Shown here: in pieces, positions 1 to 9,759 of the stretch
Position numbering within the stretch: position 1 is the first letter of the stretch
Layout: every line of letters starts with the position of its first letter
Assembly: GCA_947492925.1 (NCBI GenBank)
Contig: CANLOQ010000001.1
Location: 1,453,495 to 1,517,494, forward strand
Source: an uncultured Sulfitobacter sp.
Lineage (GTDB): Bacteria > Pseudomonadota > Alphaproteobacteria > Rhodobacterales > Rhodobacteraceae
Direction of reading: 5' to 3'
DNA: 64,000 nucleotides
Notes under the pieces: model-generated
What the model was told of the DNA's origin: nothing
What the model saw: only the letters and a program-made list of their open reading frames with translations
The model's database searches: none
Translations under genes and position numbers: made by a program

Positions 1-101
1 GGCAGGTGTTCAGCGTAATTCACGCTAAATGCGCCGTTTAAGCGAATCGCAACGCGCTGTTGTCATGGTCGCCGCCGGGTGAACTGAAAAAGGTGGGTGA
101 G

Positions 102-935
102 ATGACCTATGATGCACTGGGGCCGGGGCCCCTGGATTATTTGCCGTGCCGGTATGGCACATCGAAACTTCTCTTTCGTGGGCCGCGCCGCGATTTGTCA
201 GAACCGTATCTGGCGTTTGTCGGTGCCACGGAGACATACGGAAAATTCATTGAAACGCCATTTCCGGCCTTGGTCGAACGCGCGCTTGGTATCAATTGTG
301 CGAATTTTGGACAACTGAACGCGGGCATTGACGCTTTTGCGCAGGATCCGTTTGTGATTGAGGCCGCAGCCGCAGCAAAGGTGACCGTGGTGCAGGTGAT
401 GGGCGCGCAGAACATGACCAACCGGTTTTATGCCGTCCATCCGCGCCGCAATGACCGTTTTATTTCCACGTCAACGCTGCTGCGCACAATTTACAGGGAA
501 GTGGATTTTTCCGAATTTCACTACACCAAACACATGCTTGGGCGGCTCAAGCAGGTGTCGCCGGACCGGTTTGAGGCCGTCCGCAATGAGTTGCGGGAGG
601 CATGGGTGGCGCGGATGCGGCTGATGCTGAACCGGATAGCAGGCAAATCTGTGCTTTTGTGGTTTTCCGACAGATCCCCCGAAGAACAGGAGACCGGTGC
701 CCCGGATGATATCGGCTGTGATCCGCTGTTTGTGACCCGTGACATGCTGAATGATATCAAACCCCATGCGACCGCCCTGATCGAGGTTGTCGCCTCGCGG
801 GACGCCACCGCGCAGGGTACTGATGGAATGCTGTTTGACGAACTTGAGGTTGCGGCAGCGTCAGCAATGTTAAGCGTCAAGGCGCATGAGGAAGCGGCGG
901 AGGCGGTGGTTGAGGCAATCCGGCGGATCAGCTGA
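102..935 (+). CDS. DUF6473 family protein
   Basis: 277-residue protein of the DUF6473 type found in Rhodobacterales. The reading frame extends upstream to a TTG at 60, but the ATG at 102 is preceded by AAGGTGGG and begins MTYDALGPGPLDY, which I recall as the family's N-terminus. It has no signal peptide or membrane segment. An FVGATETYGKF stretch near residue 35 followed by a GxNxGxDAF-like segment gives a loose resemblance to SGNH-type enzymes, but no catalytic triad can be assigned, so function is unknown. It stands alone, convergent with etfA, and both genes share a terminator. Confidence 0.8.
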   Translation: MTYDALGPGPLDYLPCRYGTSKLLFRGPRRDLSEPYLAFVGATETYGKFIETPFPALVERALGINCANFGQLNAGIDAFAQDPFVIEAAAAAKVTVVQVMGAQNMTNRFYAVHPRRNDRFISTSTLLRTIYREVDFSEFHYTKHMLGRLKQVSPDRFEAVRNELREAWVARMRLMLNRIAGKSVLLWFSDRSPEEQETGAPDDIGCDPLFVTRDMLNDIKPHATALIEVVASRDATAQGTDGMLFDELEVAAASAMLSVKAHEEAAEAVVEAIRRIS

Positions 936-939
936 ACGA

Positions 940-970
940 AAAAGGCCCATCCGCTTGGGATGGGCCTTTT
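940..970. terminator. Bidirectional intrinsic terminator between the DUF6473 gene and etfA
   Basis: Ten-bp stem AGGCCCATCC/GGATGGGCCT with a GCTTG loop, flanked by A-run and T-run, so it can act on both strands. It lies just after the DUF6473 stop and about 28 bp before the etfA stop on the other strand. Confidence 0.85.
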
Positions 971-997
971 GAATGCGGAGCACTTTGCGCGCCGGGC

Positions 998-1924
998 TTA
1001 GAGCTTGTCCATCAGCTCCGGCACTGCTTCGAACAGGTCTGCGACAAGGCCATAGTCCGCCACCTGGAAAATAGGCGCTTCCTCGTCCTTGTTGATTGCG
1101 ACGATGATCTTGCTGTCCTTCATACCGGCAAGGTGCTGGATCGCACCGGAAATGCCGACCGCGACGTACAGATCGGGGGCCACAACCTTGCCCGTCTGAC
1201 CAACTTGCCAATCGTTCGGCGCATATCCCGAATCAACCGCAGCGCGGGAGGCGCCAACAGCGGCACCCAGCTTGTCAGCCAGCTTTTCGATCAGCGCAAA
1301 GTCGTCTTCGGAGCCGACACCGCGACCACCGGACACAACCACACCTGCCGATGTCAGTTCGGGGCGATCGGATTCTGCGACCTTGTCTTCGACCCATGTG
1401 GACAGACCGGGATCAGCCGCCGCACCGATTGTCTCGACCGAAGCGGAACCGCCTTCGCCTGCCGCATCAAAAGAGGCACCACGGAAGGTCACAACCTTTT
1501 TCGCGTCCGATGATTTCACAGTCTGGATCGCGTTACCGGCATAGATCGGACGCTCGAACGTGTCGCCATCCACAACGCCAGACGCGTCAGAGATGATCAT
1601 CACGTCCAGCAATGCCGCGACGCGGGGCATCACGTTCTTGGCGTCCGTTGTCGCGGGTGCCACGATGTGTTCGTAGTCATCGGCCAGCGACACGATCAGC
1701 GCGGCGGTGGATTCCGCAAGGCGGTGACCCAGTGTCGCGTCTTCGGCCACCAGCACTTTGCTGACGCCGTCGATCTTGGAGGCCGCTTCGCCCGCCGCGG
1801 CGGCAGAACCACCGGCGGCCAGAACCGTCACATCACCCAGCTGCTTGGCGGCGGTCACGGCCTTGGCCGTTGCGTCCATCGCCAGTTCGCCATCGTTTAC
1901 TTCTGCAAGGAGTAGAACAGCCAT
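998..1924 (-). CDS. etfA: Electron transfer flavoprotein subunit alpha
   Basis: 308 residues, the usual length for EtfA. The N-terminal half is the EtfA/B alpha-beta domain. The C-terminal FAD-binding domain is recognisable from [47 protein letters not shown] and [10 protein letters not shown]. With EtfB it collects electrons from acyl-CoA and other flavin dehydrogenases and passes them to ETF-ubiquinone oxidoreductase. Its ATG directly follows the etfB stop codon, so the two are co-transcribed and probably translationally coupled. Confidence 0.97.
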   Translation of the reverse strand: MAVLLLAEVNDGELAMDATAKAVTAAKQLGDVTVLAAGGSAAAAGEAASKIDGVSKVLVAEDATLGHRLAESTAALIVSLADDYEHIVAPATTDAKNVMPRVAALLDVMIISDASGVVDGDTFERPIYAGNAIQTVKSSDAKKVVTFRGASFDAAGEGGSASVETIGAAADPGLSTWVEDKVAESDRPELTSAGVVVSGGRGVGSEDDFALIEKLADKLGAAVGASRAAVDSGYAPNDWQVGQTGKVVAPDLYVAVGISGAIQHLAGMKDSKIIVAINKDEEAPIFQVADYGLVADLFEAVPELMDKL

Positions 1925-2683
1925 TTACACAGCCCCCGCTTCTTTGAGTTTCTCGACCAGTTCATCAACCGATGCGACTTTGATACCGGCGGCACGCTCC
2001 GCTGGCTCGACCGTCTTGACGATCTCCAGACGGTTGGCGACATCCACGCCGTAATCCGCAGGTGTCTTTTCGTCCAAAGGCTTTTTCTTGGCCTTCATGA
2101 TGTTGGGCAGCGACGCATAGCGCGGCTCGTTCAGGCGCAGGTCAACGGTGATGACCGTGGGCATGGACACCTCGATGGTCTGCAAACCGCCGTCCACTTC
2201 GCGCGTGACCTTGGCCTTGTCGCCCGCAATCTCGACTTCCGATGCGAATGTCGCCTGCGACCAGCCCATGAGGGCGGCCAGCATCTGGCCCGTCGCGTTC
2301 ATGTCGTTGTCGATCGCCTGCTTGCCGCACAGCACAAGACCCGGCTGCTCTTCTTCCACGATCCCCTTGAGGATCTTGGCAACCGTCAGCGGCTCAATGT
2401 CTTGGTGCACATCTTCGGAGGCGACCACCAGAATGGCGCGGTCCGCACCCATCGCGAGCGCCGTGCGCAGCGTTTCCTGTGCCTGCTTTACACCGATGGA
2501 AACGGCGACGATTTCATCCGCCTGACCCGCTTCTTTCAAACGGATCGCCTGTTCGACGGAAATTTCGTCAAACGGGTTCATGGACATTTTTACGTTGGCA
2601 AGATCAACACCCGATCCGTCCGCTTTGACGCGCACTTTCACGTTGTAGTCGATCACGCGTTTGACAGGTACAAGCACCTTCAT
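1925..2683 (-). CDS. etfB: Electron transfer flavoprotein subunit beta
   Basis: 252 residues, full length. It begins [17 protein letters not shown] and carries the AMP-binding and recognition-loop region ([16 protein letters not shown], followed by LAALMGW), typical of EtfB. AAGGAG lies 9 bp before the ATG. First gene of a two-gene etfBA operon read on the minus strand. The roughly 140 bp upstream has no gene; it contains a small GGTTG/CAACC hairpin next to the ribosome binding site. Confidence 0.97.
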   Translation of the reverse strand: MKVLVPVKRVIDYNVKVRVKADGSGVDLANVKMSMNPFDEISVEQAIRLKEAGQADEIVAVSIGVKQAQETLRTALAMGADRAILVVASEDVHQDIEPLTVAKILKGIVEEEQPGLVLCGKQAIDNDMNATGQMLAALMGWSQATFASEVEIAGDKAKVTREVDGGLQTIEVSMPTVITVDLRLNEPRYASLPNIMKAKKKPLDEKTPADYGVDVANRLEIVKTVEPAERAAGIKVASVDELVEKLKEAGAV

Positions 2684-2826
2684 GGCGTTATTCTCCTTGG
2701 TTGCGACTCAACCCAAGCGGGGCCGAGCGATGTTCTTTGGCACGGTTTAACGAATAGCAGGACGGCAAAACAGGGTAAAATCGGCATCTGCGGCACTAAG
2801 GACGCCGCGTTTCGTACAATTCAATC

Positions 2827-3606
2827 TTAGAACTCACCAGAAATTGTGCGCGTGAGAACCGTTCTGACAGCACAGGCACGCTTGTATGCCTCGCTCTGGG
2901 GATCACCGGTTACCAAATATGTGTCGATCCGCGCTTTCAGTTCTGGCGCATTATACCATGCGAGCACTTCGTCGTGGACTTGGGCGGCGGCCACCTTGTC
3001 ATCGGGCCAATCCCACCAGACCGATTGCCACATCTGACTGCCTTTACTGTCGATCCATAGGCGGTTGATCAAATCCTCAATGGGCCATGCGTTCAACAGA
3101 TTTAGGCTGCTTGGTGCTGGAAAACCCGTGAGGCTGAACATGCAAAGCACGTCATCGAGAGCGGGATCCATCGTTGTGTTTGTGCGAAGGCTCTCAAAAT
3201 ACTGTTTGTGATAGCGTTGGATGACATCGTTTTGCGCATCGGTCCAATAAGACGGGTCGCCCAGATGCATCCGTTCAAAGATCATCTCGTATTCAGTGTT
3301 GATGCCCTTTTTTACGGCAAGTTCCATCAAACAGGGGGCAAGATAGACGCAGAGGTTATGGGGAAACGGCTTTGTTCTAAAGGCTGCTGACAGCCAACTC
3401 GACAATTGTGTGGGCGTGATTTCGGAGCGCGGACGTGTCAGCATCTCGCGTTCCGTTTCGGCAGGCATACAACAGCCCGCGCGTGTGCAGACATTCAGGT
3501 TTTCGGGTCGTGACGTTTCAAAAACCTCATAGGCATCCCGAAAAATATCTTCGAACGTATCCGCCACCGGCTCAACGGTTCGCGCCGGGCACCCACAGAA
3601 CATCAT
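2827..3606 (-). CDS. Conserved hypothetical protein with CTRAGCC cysteine motif
   Basis: About 259 residues, not recognised. The frame opens at a TTG at 3642, but ATG codons at 3606/3603 or a GTG at 3567 are better candidates; none has a clear Shine-Dalgarno. The N-terminal part has NVCTRAGCCMP near residue 40, three closely spaced cysteines that could bind metal or form disulfides. The rest is soluble and rich in aromatic residues (WQSVWWDWPDD). No signal peptide or membrane segment is visible. With the ATG start it overlaps the 3' end of the adenosyltransferase gene by about 35 bp on the same strand, which suggests co-transcription. No function assigned. Confidence 0.65.
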   Translation of the reverse strand: MMFCGCPARTVEPVADTFEDIFRDAYEVFETSRPENLNVCTRAGCCMPAETEREMLTRPRSEITPTQLSSWLSAAFRTKPFPHNLCVYLAPCLMELAVKKGINTEYEMIFERMHLGDPSYWTDAQNDVIQRYHKQYFESLRTNTTMDPALDDVLCMFSLTGFPAPSSLNLLNAWPIEDLINRLWIDSKGSQMWQSVWWDWPDDKVAAAQVHDEVLAWYNAPELKARIDTYLVTGDPQSEAYKRACAVRTVLTRTISGEF

Positions 3607-4144
3607 CCTTGCCCGAATTATTCGCCATGCGCGCCGCGACAAAGAACCAATCGCTCAGACGGTTGAGGTACTTGACCGCCGCCTCGTTCACGTCTTCATC
3701 CCCTGCCAGCAGCACCGCCAGCCGCTCGGCGCGCCGTGCCACGGTGCGGCAGACGTGCAGATGCGCGGCCAGCTTTGATCCGCCGGGCAGGATGAAGCTG
3801 CGCAATGGCTCCAACGCGGCGTTCATCACGTCAATCTCGGTCTCCAGCCGGTCCACCTGCGCGGACGTCATGCGCAGGGGTGGGTATTCGGCCTGCGCGT
3901 CCGATGCCATATCGGGGCGGCAGAGGTCAGCGCCCAGATCAAACAGATCATTCTGGATGCGCGACAGGGCATCGTCCGTCTCGCGCGTGGCTTCCAGCCG
4001 GGCCACGCCGACAAAGCAGTTCAGTTCGTCCGCTGTGCCGTAAGCCTCAACACGTGCGTCATGCTTGGCCACGCGGTCGCCGTTGCCCAGTGCCGTTGTG
4101 CCCGCATCGCCCGTGCGTGTGTAAATCTTGTTCAGAACAACCAT
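3572..4144 (-). CDS. pduO: PduO-type cob(I)alamin adenosyltransferase
   Basis: 190 residues, matching PduO/MMAB-family ATP:cob(I)alamin adenosyltransferases, which make adenosylcobalamin in the cytoplasm. Seen: the N-terminal ATP-binding motif TRTGDAGTTALG, YGTADELN near residue 35-43, a central FILPGG and the C-terminal RLSDWFFVAAR. It should not be confused with the unrelated CobA/BtuR family. Its ATG overlaps the stop of the upstream small membrane-protein gene by one base (TAATG), so translation is coupled. Confidence 0.93.
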   Translation of the reverse strand: MVVLNKIYTRTGDAGTTALGNGDRVAKHDARVEAYGTADELNCFVGVARLEATRETDDALSRIQNDLFDLGADLCRPDMASDAQAEYPPLRMTSAQVDRLETEIDVMNAALEPLRSFILPGGSKLAAHLHVCRTVARRAERLAVLLAGDEDVNEAAVKYLNRLSDWFFVAARMANNSGKDDVLWVPGANR

Positions 4145-4353
4145 TAGTTTCCGTTCCCCCGCAGCCAGACAAATCCGACAATCAGCAACACAGCAATGAA
4201 CTGTGCAATGATCCGATACCGCATCAGCCGGTTTGAATGTTTCTTATTAAATGCGCCGCCACCGGCAAAACCGCCCATGCCCAGCATCAGGATGATCACC
4301 ACCGCCACCACGGCCAGCAGCACGATAATAAAGAGCGGATCACCAAACATCAC
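4144..4353 (-). CDS. Twin transmembrane helix small protein (HIG1-like)
   Basis: 69 residues with two hydrophobic segments (about 7-29 and 48-63) separated by a short glycine-rich and basic loop containing NKKHSNRLMRYR. This is the layout of small HIG1-domain-like proteins common in Alphaproteobacteria. AAGGAT precedes the double ATG. It overlaps the adenosyltransferase gene by one base and is its operon partner. No function can be derived from sequence; in related bacteria such proteins are inner-membrane proteins. Confidence 0.85.
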   Translation of the reverse strand: MMFGDPLFIIVLLAVVAVVIILMLGMGGFAGGGAFNKKHSNRLMRYRIIAQFIAVLLIVGFVWLRGNGN

Positions 4354-4409
4354 TTATCCTTTTTTCTGGCCCCGTGATGTAGCGGCCGGGGCCTGCGGCG
4401 CAAGGGAAA

Positions 4410-5240
4410 TCACCGTGACAGCACCCAATCCAGCGCACGGGTGGGCAGGATGCGTCGCATCAGACCCGAGAAATAGGTTGGTACTGTGACGTAATAACGC
4501 GGCTTTGGACGGGAGTTTTCAACGGCGTGGATCAGTTTGGCGACCACCGCATCGGGGCCCAGTTCAAACTTTGCCTTGTTGACCGAATCGTGCAGGCGCG
4601 GGCGCAGTTGGGTTTCATACTGGGCGGCACGGGCGGAGGATTTCCAATCCACCCACCGCTCGAATTGCTGAATGGAATTGCGCCTGAAATCAGATGTGAT
4701 TGGCCCCGGTTCGACCAGGATGACTTTGATACCGGTATCGCGCATTTCCTGTCGCAGCGTGTCTGTCAGCCCCTCAAGCGCAAATTTCGTGGCGTTGTAG
4801 GCGCCGCGCCAGGGCATTGTGATCAGGCCAAGCACGGATGAACATTGCACGATGCGCCCGTGGCCCTGCGCGCGCATCACCGGGATGACGGCGCGGGTCA
4901 GGGTGTGCCACCCCATAAAGTTGCTTTCGAAGATGGCGCGCAGGGCGTCGGTGGGCAAGTCTTCTACCGCGCCGGGGATTGCATAGGCCCCGTTGTTGAA
5001 AAGGGCGTCCAGCGTGCCGCCGGTTGCCGCCAGAACCTCTTTGAGGGCGGCATGAATGCTGTTCTCATCGTCATAATCCAGCAAGGGCGCTTCAAATCCT
5101 TCGGCCTGCAGGCGTGCGCAATCCTCTGCCTTGCGGCAGGCGGCAAAGACACGCCAGCCGCGCGCCCGCATGCCGCACGCGGCTGCATAGCCGATACCGC
5201 TGGAGCATCCGGTGATCAGGATGGATTTGGCGTCAGACAT
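4410..5240 (-). CDS. SDR family NAD(P)-dependent oxidoreductase
   Basis: 276-residue classical short-chain dehydrogenase. Seen: cofactor motif TGCSSGIG at residues 10-17, NNGAY at 82-86, catalytic Ser in CSS (133-135), YxxxK as Y148-K152, and a VEPGPITSDF loop after the active site. Substrate unknown. A hydrophobic C-terminal tail (YFSGLMRRILPTRALDWVLSR) may touch the membrane. The start codon directly abuts the terminator hairpin of the upstream SH3 gene and no clear ribosome binding site exists. Confidence 0.92.
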   Translation of the reverse strand: MSDAKSILITGCSSGIGYAAACGMRARGWRVFAACRKAEDCARLQAEGFEAPLLDYDDENSIHAALKEVLAATGGTLDALFNNGAYAIPGAVEDLPTDALRAIFESNFMGWHTLTRAVIPVMRAQGHGRIVQCSSVLGLITMPWRGAYNATKFALEGLTDTLRQEMRDTGIKVILVEPGPITSDFRRNSIQQFERWVDWKSSARAAQYETQLRPRLHDSVNKAKFELGPDAVVAKLIHAVENSRPKPRYYVTVPTYFSGLMRRILPTRALDWVLSR

Positions 5241-5241
5241 G

Positions 5242-5268
5242 AAAAAGGCCCCCGATGCGGAGGCCTTT
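5242..5268 (-). terminator. Intrinsic terminator after the SH3-domain gene
   Basis: On the minus strand the hairpin AAAGGCC...GGCCTTTTT follows the SH3 gene stop. It ends one base before the SDR start codon, so read-through RNA would have its ribosome-entry region locked in the stem. Confidence 0.75.
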
Positions 5269-5303
5269 GATGACGTGGTGCGTGTGTATTGGCAATATCG
5301 GGA

Positions 5304-5894
5304 TTAGCCGTTTGTCAGCAGAAAATCTGCCATCCAGCCGTCGGTTTCGCCGTTGAGCGTTTCAAACCGCACCCAGCCATTGCCATCGTCCTGCAATACC
5401 TTGACTTCGTCGCCGCGCACCAGACGGGCCACGATGCCAAAGTCTGTGCCGGGGCCGCCGCGCACGTTCACGCGGTTGCCGGAAACGGTACGGATGTCGG
5501 TTGCGGCCGCGGTCTGTGGCGCACTGGCACCGTCCGTGGGGTCAATCAGGCTGGGGATGATCGCGGGAGTGTCGGCAGAAGAGGTGATGACGGCGGCATT
5601 CTGCGGCACGGCTGCCGTGTCCTGCTGTTGCGTGGGCGGCGTGGTATCCAGCGTTGTCAGGTTCAGTGACACCCGGGTCACCTCGGGCGGGTCGGTATCG
5701 ACGACGACCTTGGGCGCTTCGGCAACAACGACGGGCGCGCGGGGCAGTTCCTGCGGTTTCCTGGCTTCCTTCTCCGCCTCGATGGCGGCAAGGCGCGCTT
5801 CGCGCAGTTCGCTGGCGTCAAAAGATGAACCACCGCTCATTTCGTAGAATGCCCAGCCCATAAAGCCGAAAGACAACATGATGAAACGCAACAT
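5304..5894 (-). CDS. Membrane-anchored SH3-domain protein
   Basis: 196 residues from the ATG at 5894 (the frame extends 11 codons further to 5927, but GGTGGGG lies about 9 bp before the inner ATG and MLRFIMLSFGFMGWAFYEMSG is a good membrane anchor). Order: N-terminal transmembrane segment (3-17), charged stretch, long Pro/Thr/Ala-rich linker, and a C-terminal bacterial SH3 domain (about 136-194) with VNVRGGPGTDFGIV and GWVRFETLNG. Such domains bind peptides or peptidoglycan in the periplasm. The partner is unknown. Confidence 0.85.
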   Translation of the reverse strand: MLRFIMLSFGFMGWAFYEMSGGSSFDASELREARLAAIEAEKEARKPQELPRAPVVVAEAPKVVVDTDPPEVTRVSLNLTTLDTTPPTQQQDTAAVPQNAAVITSSADTPAIIPSLIDPTDGASAPQTAAATDIRTVSGNRVNVRGGPGTDFGIVARLVRGDEVKVLQDDGNGWVRFETLNGETDGWMADFLLTNG

Positions 5895-6087
5895 TCCCAA
5901 ACCCCACCGTCTGATTCCTACGAGCATAACACCAAAAGCCCGCGTTTTGTTTCCTTACCAATAATATTTCATGGGTTAAGAGGGGAAAAGGCAAAAACCT
6001 CTCCCCGTGGCCACGCTGCCGCAGTGCATGCAAATGCACGCAAGCTATCGCTTGCCGCCCTGCCGTACGACGGATAGAAAACCGCTC

Positions 6088-8391
6088 ATGTCAGACGTCA
6101 CCGACCCTCCTGAGACTGATCCGCACAATGTCTCCGAACCCCTGCGCCGCGCGCTGGGAGAGCGGTATCTGACCTATGCTTTGTCCACGATCATGCACCG
6201 CGCGCTGCCCGATGCGCGCGACGGGCTGAAGCCGGTTCACCGGCGGATTTTGTATGCCATGCGTGAACTGCGGCTGGCGTCGACAGGGGGGTTCCGCAAA
6301 TCCGCCAAGATCAGCGGCGACGTGATGGGCAATTATCACCCCCACGGGGACGCCGCGATCTATGACGCGATGGCGCGTCTGGCGCAGGATTTCAACGTCC
6401 GCTATCCGCTGGTCGACGGGCAGGGCAATTTCGGCAACATCGACGGGGATAACCCGGCAGCCAGCCGTTATACCGAAGCCCGGATGACGGCCGTGGCGGA
6501 AGCCATGCTGGAAGGGCTCAACGAAAACGCCGTTGATTTCCGCGAGAATTATGACGGCACGCTGACCGAACCGGCGGTGTTGCCTGCGCAGTTTCCGAAC
6601 CTTCTGGCCAATGGCTCCAGCGGGATTGCCGTTGGCATGGCGACGAACATTCCGCCGCATAATATTGCCGAGCTGTGTGATGCCTGTATTCACCTGATCC
6701 GCACGCCTGATTGCCGCGATGACACGCTGTTGAACTTCGTGCCGGGGCCTGACTTTCCCACGGGCGGCATCATTGTGGAACCAGCCGAAAACATCGCGAC
6801 CGCCTACCGCACGGGCAAGGGTGGCTTCCGTTTGCGCTGCCGGTGGGAGGTTGAGGATCTGGGCCGGGGCCAGTGGCAGATTGTCGTCACCGAAATCCCC
6901 TATCAGGTGCAGAAGGGCAAGCTGATCGAGAAGATCGCGGAAGCCATTCAGACGAAAAAGATTCCGATTTTGGCCGATGTGCGCGACGAGAGCGCCGAAG
7001 ACATCCGCATGGTGCTTGAGCCGCGTTCCAAGAATGTGGATCCCGAGGTTCTGATGGGCATGATGTACCGCCATTCCGATCTGGAAGTGCGGTTTTCGCT
7101 TAACATGAATGTGCTGATCGACGGGGTGACGCCGCAGGTCTGTTCGATGAAGGAAGTGCTGCGCGCGTTTCTTGATCACCGCCGCGAGGTGTTGCAGCGC
7201 CGCTCGACCCACCGGATGGAAAAGATCGACCACCGGCTTGAGGTGCTCGAAGGGTTTATCGTCGCTTTCCTGAACCTTGACCGTGTGATCGACATTATCC
7301 GCTATGACGATGATCCCAAGGCCGCGCTGATGCGCGAGGACTGGGGCAAGGACCACGTCCGCGCGATGGACGAGAAAGACTATGTATCGCCGCCCCCCGG
7401 TGAGGGAGAACTGAGCGATGTGCAGGTCGACGCGATCCTGAACATGCGCCTGCGGTCCTTGCGGCGACTGGAAGAGCTGGAGCTGCTGCGCGAGCAATCG
7501 GCGTTGATGGAAGAGCGCGCTGGCCTTGAGGATTTGCTGGAAAGCGATGATTTGCAGTGGCAGGCGATTACCGATCAGCTGCGGGCCACGAAAAAGCAGT
7601 TTGGCAAGGATTACGAGGGCGGCGCGCGCCGCACGACTTTTGCCGAAGCTGGCGAGATTGAGGATGTGCCGCTGGAGGCGATGATCGACCGCGAGCCGAT
7701 CACGGTCGTCTGTTCCCAGATGGGCTGGATCCGGGCGATGACCGGCCACATCGATCTGGCACGCGAGCTGAAGTTCAAGGACGGTGACGGGCCGCGCTTT
7801 ATCTTCCATGCGGAGACCACGGACCGTCTGTTGGTGTTTGGGTCAAACGGGCGGTTTTATACGGTGTCCGCCTCCAACCTGCCCGGTGGGCGGGGCATGG
7901 GGGAACCTCTGCGCTTGATGGTTGATCTGCCGAACGAGGCACAGATTGTGGCGCTGTTCATTCACCAGCCGGACCGCAAGCTGCTGGTCGCGTCCAGCGC
8001 GGGTGACGGATTTGTCGTGCCCGAAAACGATGTGGTGGCGCAGACGAAAAGTGGCAAACAGGTACTGAATGTACGGGGCGAGACGCGGGCGCTGGTGTGC
8101 AGACCGGTGACGGGCGATCACGTGGCGACGGTGGGAGAAAACCGCAAGGTTCTGGTTTTCCCGCTGGATGAATTGCCCGAAATGGGGCGCGGCAAGGGTG
8201 TGCGCCTGCAAAAGTACAAGGACGGCGGGCTGTCGGATGCGACGACCTTTACCCTTGCAGAGGGGCTTAGCTGGCTTGACCCTGCGGGGCGGACCCGCAC
8301 CGAGGTTGAACTGGCCGAATGGACCGGCAAACGCGCGTCCTCGGGCCGAATGGCACCGCGCGGTTTTCCCCGTGACAATACCTTTACCTAA
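6088..8391 (+). CDS. parC: DNA topoisomerase IV subunit A
   Basis: 767 residues from the ATG at 6088; the upstream in-frame GTG at 6007 adds 27 residues unlike the family. ParC cleaves and reseals DNA to decatenate daughter chromosomes and works with ParE. Seen: the breakage domain with ALPDARDGLKPVHRRILY, GNYHPHGDAAIYDAMARL, the active-site tyrosine (about Y128) in AASRYTEARM, and a shortened C-terminal beta-pinwheel lacking the GyrA-box of gyrase. Length fits alphaproteobacterial ParC. The next gene starts 15 bp downstream, so they may share a transcript. Confidence 0.96.
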   Translation: MSDVTDPPETDPHNVSEPLRRALGERYLTYALSTIMHRALPDARDGLKPVHRRILYAMRELRLASTGGFRKSAKISGDVMGNYHPHGDAAIYDAMARLAQDFNVRYPLVDGQGNFGNIDGDNPAASRYTEARMTAVAEAMLEGLNENAVDFRENYDGTLTEPAVLPAQFPNLLANGSSGIAVGMATNIPPHNIAELCDACIHLIRTPDCRDDTLLNFVPGPDFPTGGIIVEPAENIATAYRTGKGGFRLRCRWEVEDLGRGQWQIVVTEIPYQVQKGKLIEKIAEAIQTKKIPILADVRDESAEDIRMVLEPRSKNVDPEVLMGMMYRHSDLEVRFSLNMNVLIDGVTPQVCSMKEVLRAFLDHRREVLQRRSTHRMEKIDHRLEVLEGFIVAFLNLDRVIDIIRYDDDPKAALMREDWGKDHVRAMDEKDYVSPPPGEGELSDVQVDAILNMRLRSLRRLEELELLREQSALMEERAGLEDLLESDDLQWQAITDQLRATKKQFGKDYEGGARRTTFAEAGEIEDVPLEAMIDREPITVVCSQMGWIRAMTGHIDLARELKFKDGDGPRFIFHAETTDRLLVFGSNGRFYTVSASNLPGGRGMGEPLRLMVDLPNEAQIVALFIHQPDRKLLVASSAGDGFVVPENDVVAQTKSGKQVLNVRGETRALVCRPVTGDHVATVGENRKVLVFPLDELPEMGRGKGVRLQKYKDGGLSDATTFTLAEGLSWLDPAGRTRTEVELAEWTGKRASSGRMAPRGFPRDNTFT

Positions 8392-8406
8392 GACCACCCT
8401 GCGGGC

Positions 8407-9759
8407 ATGAGCGATACCACAAACCTTAACAGCCCGTGGCAGTCCGCGCCGCAACCCAAAGTTGTCCCCGCGGGGACACAGGCGGAAAACGGGCTGACCA
8501 TTGAATTTACCGGAAAACGCGGCGCGTTGTTCTGGCTGGCGCTCAAGACAGGGTTCTTCACAATCTTAACACTTGGGTTCTACCGTTTCTGGATGAAGAC
8601 CCGGCTGCGCCGCTGGTACTGGTCCGCGATCCGCCCCGGCGGACACCCGATGGAATACGTAGCCGACCCGGTCGAAAAGCTGCTGGGTTTTTTCATCGCG
8701 GTGGTCATTCTAACCTTCTACATCGGCATCGTGAACCTGCTTTTGATGTTCGTCAGCTTTTCGGTCTTCAACTCTTCTGTTCTTGGGTACGTGTTGAGCT
8801 TTGCGGGAGTGATCCCGCTGTGGTTCTACGCAAGCTACCGTGCGCGGCGCTATGTGCTGGCGCGGACCCGCTGGCGTGGGGTGCGCTTTGGGTTGGAAAA
8901 GGGGGCCTGGGGCTATGCGGGCCGGGCCATGTGGTACTGGTTCTGCACCATCGTGACGCTGGGCATACTGTGGCCGCGCATGACCTTCCTGCTTGAGAAA
9001 TATCGCACTGACCGGACTTTTTTCGGCTCTGCCAGACTGGTGCAGGGAGGGCGATGGCAGATGCTGATGCCCGCGACCCGGCCTTTTGTTGCCAGCGTTT
9101 TCCTGCTGGCGGGGGCGCTTTTGTGGACGTTTCAGATCAATCCGGTGTTTCCCGATGGTGAGGTGAACGGTGCCTTGCTTGCCGATGAGATCGAGGAACT
9201 GGTTGCCGGGCGGTGGTCCGGTTTTGATCTTAATCAGCCCTGGCGGCTGTTGCTGATCCCACTGGCGCTGGCGGGGCTGTTGTTTGGGGCCATCTGGTAC
9301 AACTGGATTTCCAAACGCATCATGGCGAACCACAAGATCGGGCCGGGCGTGCAGTTTGCCTCTGCGCTGAGCGGTCTGCGGGTGACCTTCATTTACGTGT
9401 TGGGAAACTTCATCGCCTATATGATGCTTTTGCTGGGCATTATCGCGCTGGCGCTGCTGTCTGTGCTGATGTTCGCGGGTGATCTGGCGATGCTGTCAGA
9501 CGCGCCGGGGGCCGATCTTTTGGACGGGCTGCCGCGCTGGTTTTCGCTGATGCTGCTGGGGGCGTTCTATCTGACGTTTTTCCTGATGTGGGGTGTGCTG
9601 TACCATACGTTTGTGACCTTTCCGCTGATGCAACATATGGCGCGCACCACCACTGTGCCTGTCAGCGCGGGCCTGCCGCTGATCAGCCAGCGTGACCGCG
9701 ATGCATTCGCCGAAGCCGAAGGCTTTGCCGAGGCGCTTGATCTGGGGGCGGCGATATGA
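8407..9759 (+). CDS. DUF898 (YjgN-like) multi-pass membrane protein
   Basis: 450 residues. After a polar 30-residue N-terminus comes EFTGKRGALFWLALKTGFFTI and the TLGFYRFWMKTRLRRWYWS signature of DUF898/YjgN proteins, with a second copy of the theme around VTLGILWPRMTF. About eight membrane segments are apparent. The biochemical role of the family is unknown. The stop overlaps the start of the M48 protease gene (ATGA), so the two are translationally coupled and probably act together at the inner membrane. Confidence 0.9.
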   Translation: MSDTTNLNSPWQSAPQPKVVPAGTQAENGLTIEFTGKRGALFWLALKTGFFTILTLGFYRFWMKTRLRRWYWSAIRPGGHPMEYVADPVEKLLGFFIAVVILTFYIGIVNLLLMFVSFSVFNSSVLGYVLSFAGVIPLWFYASYRARRYVLARTRWRGVRFGLEKGAWGYAGRAMWYWFCTIVTLGILWPRMTFLLEKYRTDRTFFGSARLVQGGRWQMLMPATRPFVASVFLLAGALLWTFQINPVFPDGEVNGALLADEIEELVAGRWSGFDLNQPWRLLLIPLALAGLLFGAIWYNWISKRIMANHKIGPGVQFASALSGLRVTFIYVLGNFIAYMMLLLGIIALALLSVLMFAGDLAMLSDAPGADLLDGLPRWFSLMLLGAFYLTFFLMWGVLYHTFVTFPLMQHMARTTTVPVSAGLPLISQRDRDAFAEAEGFAEALDLGAAI

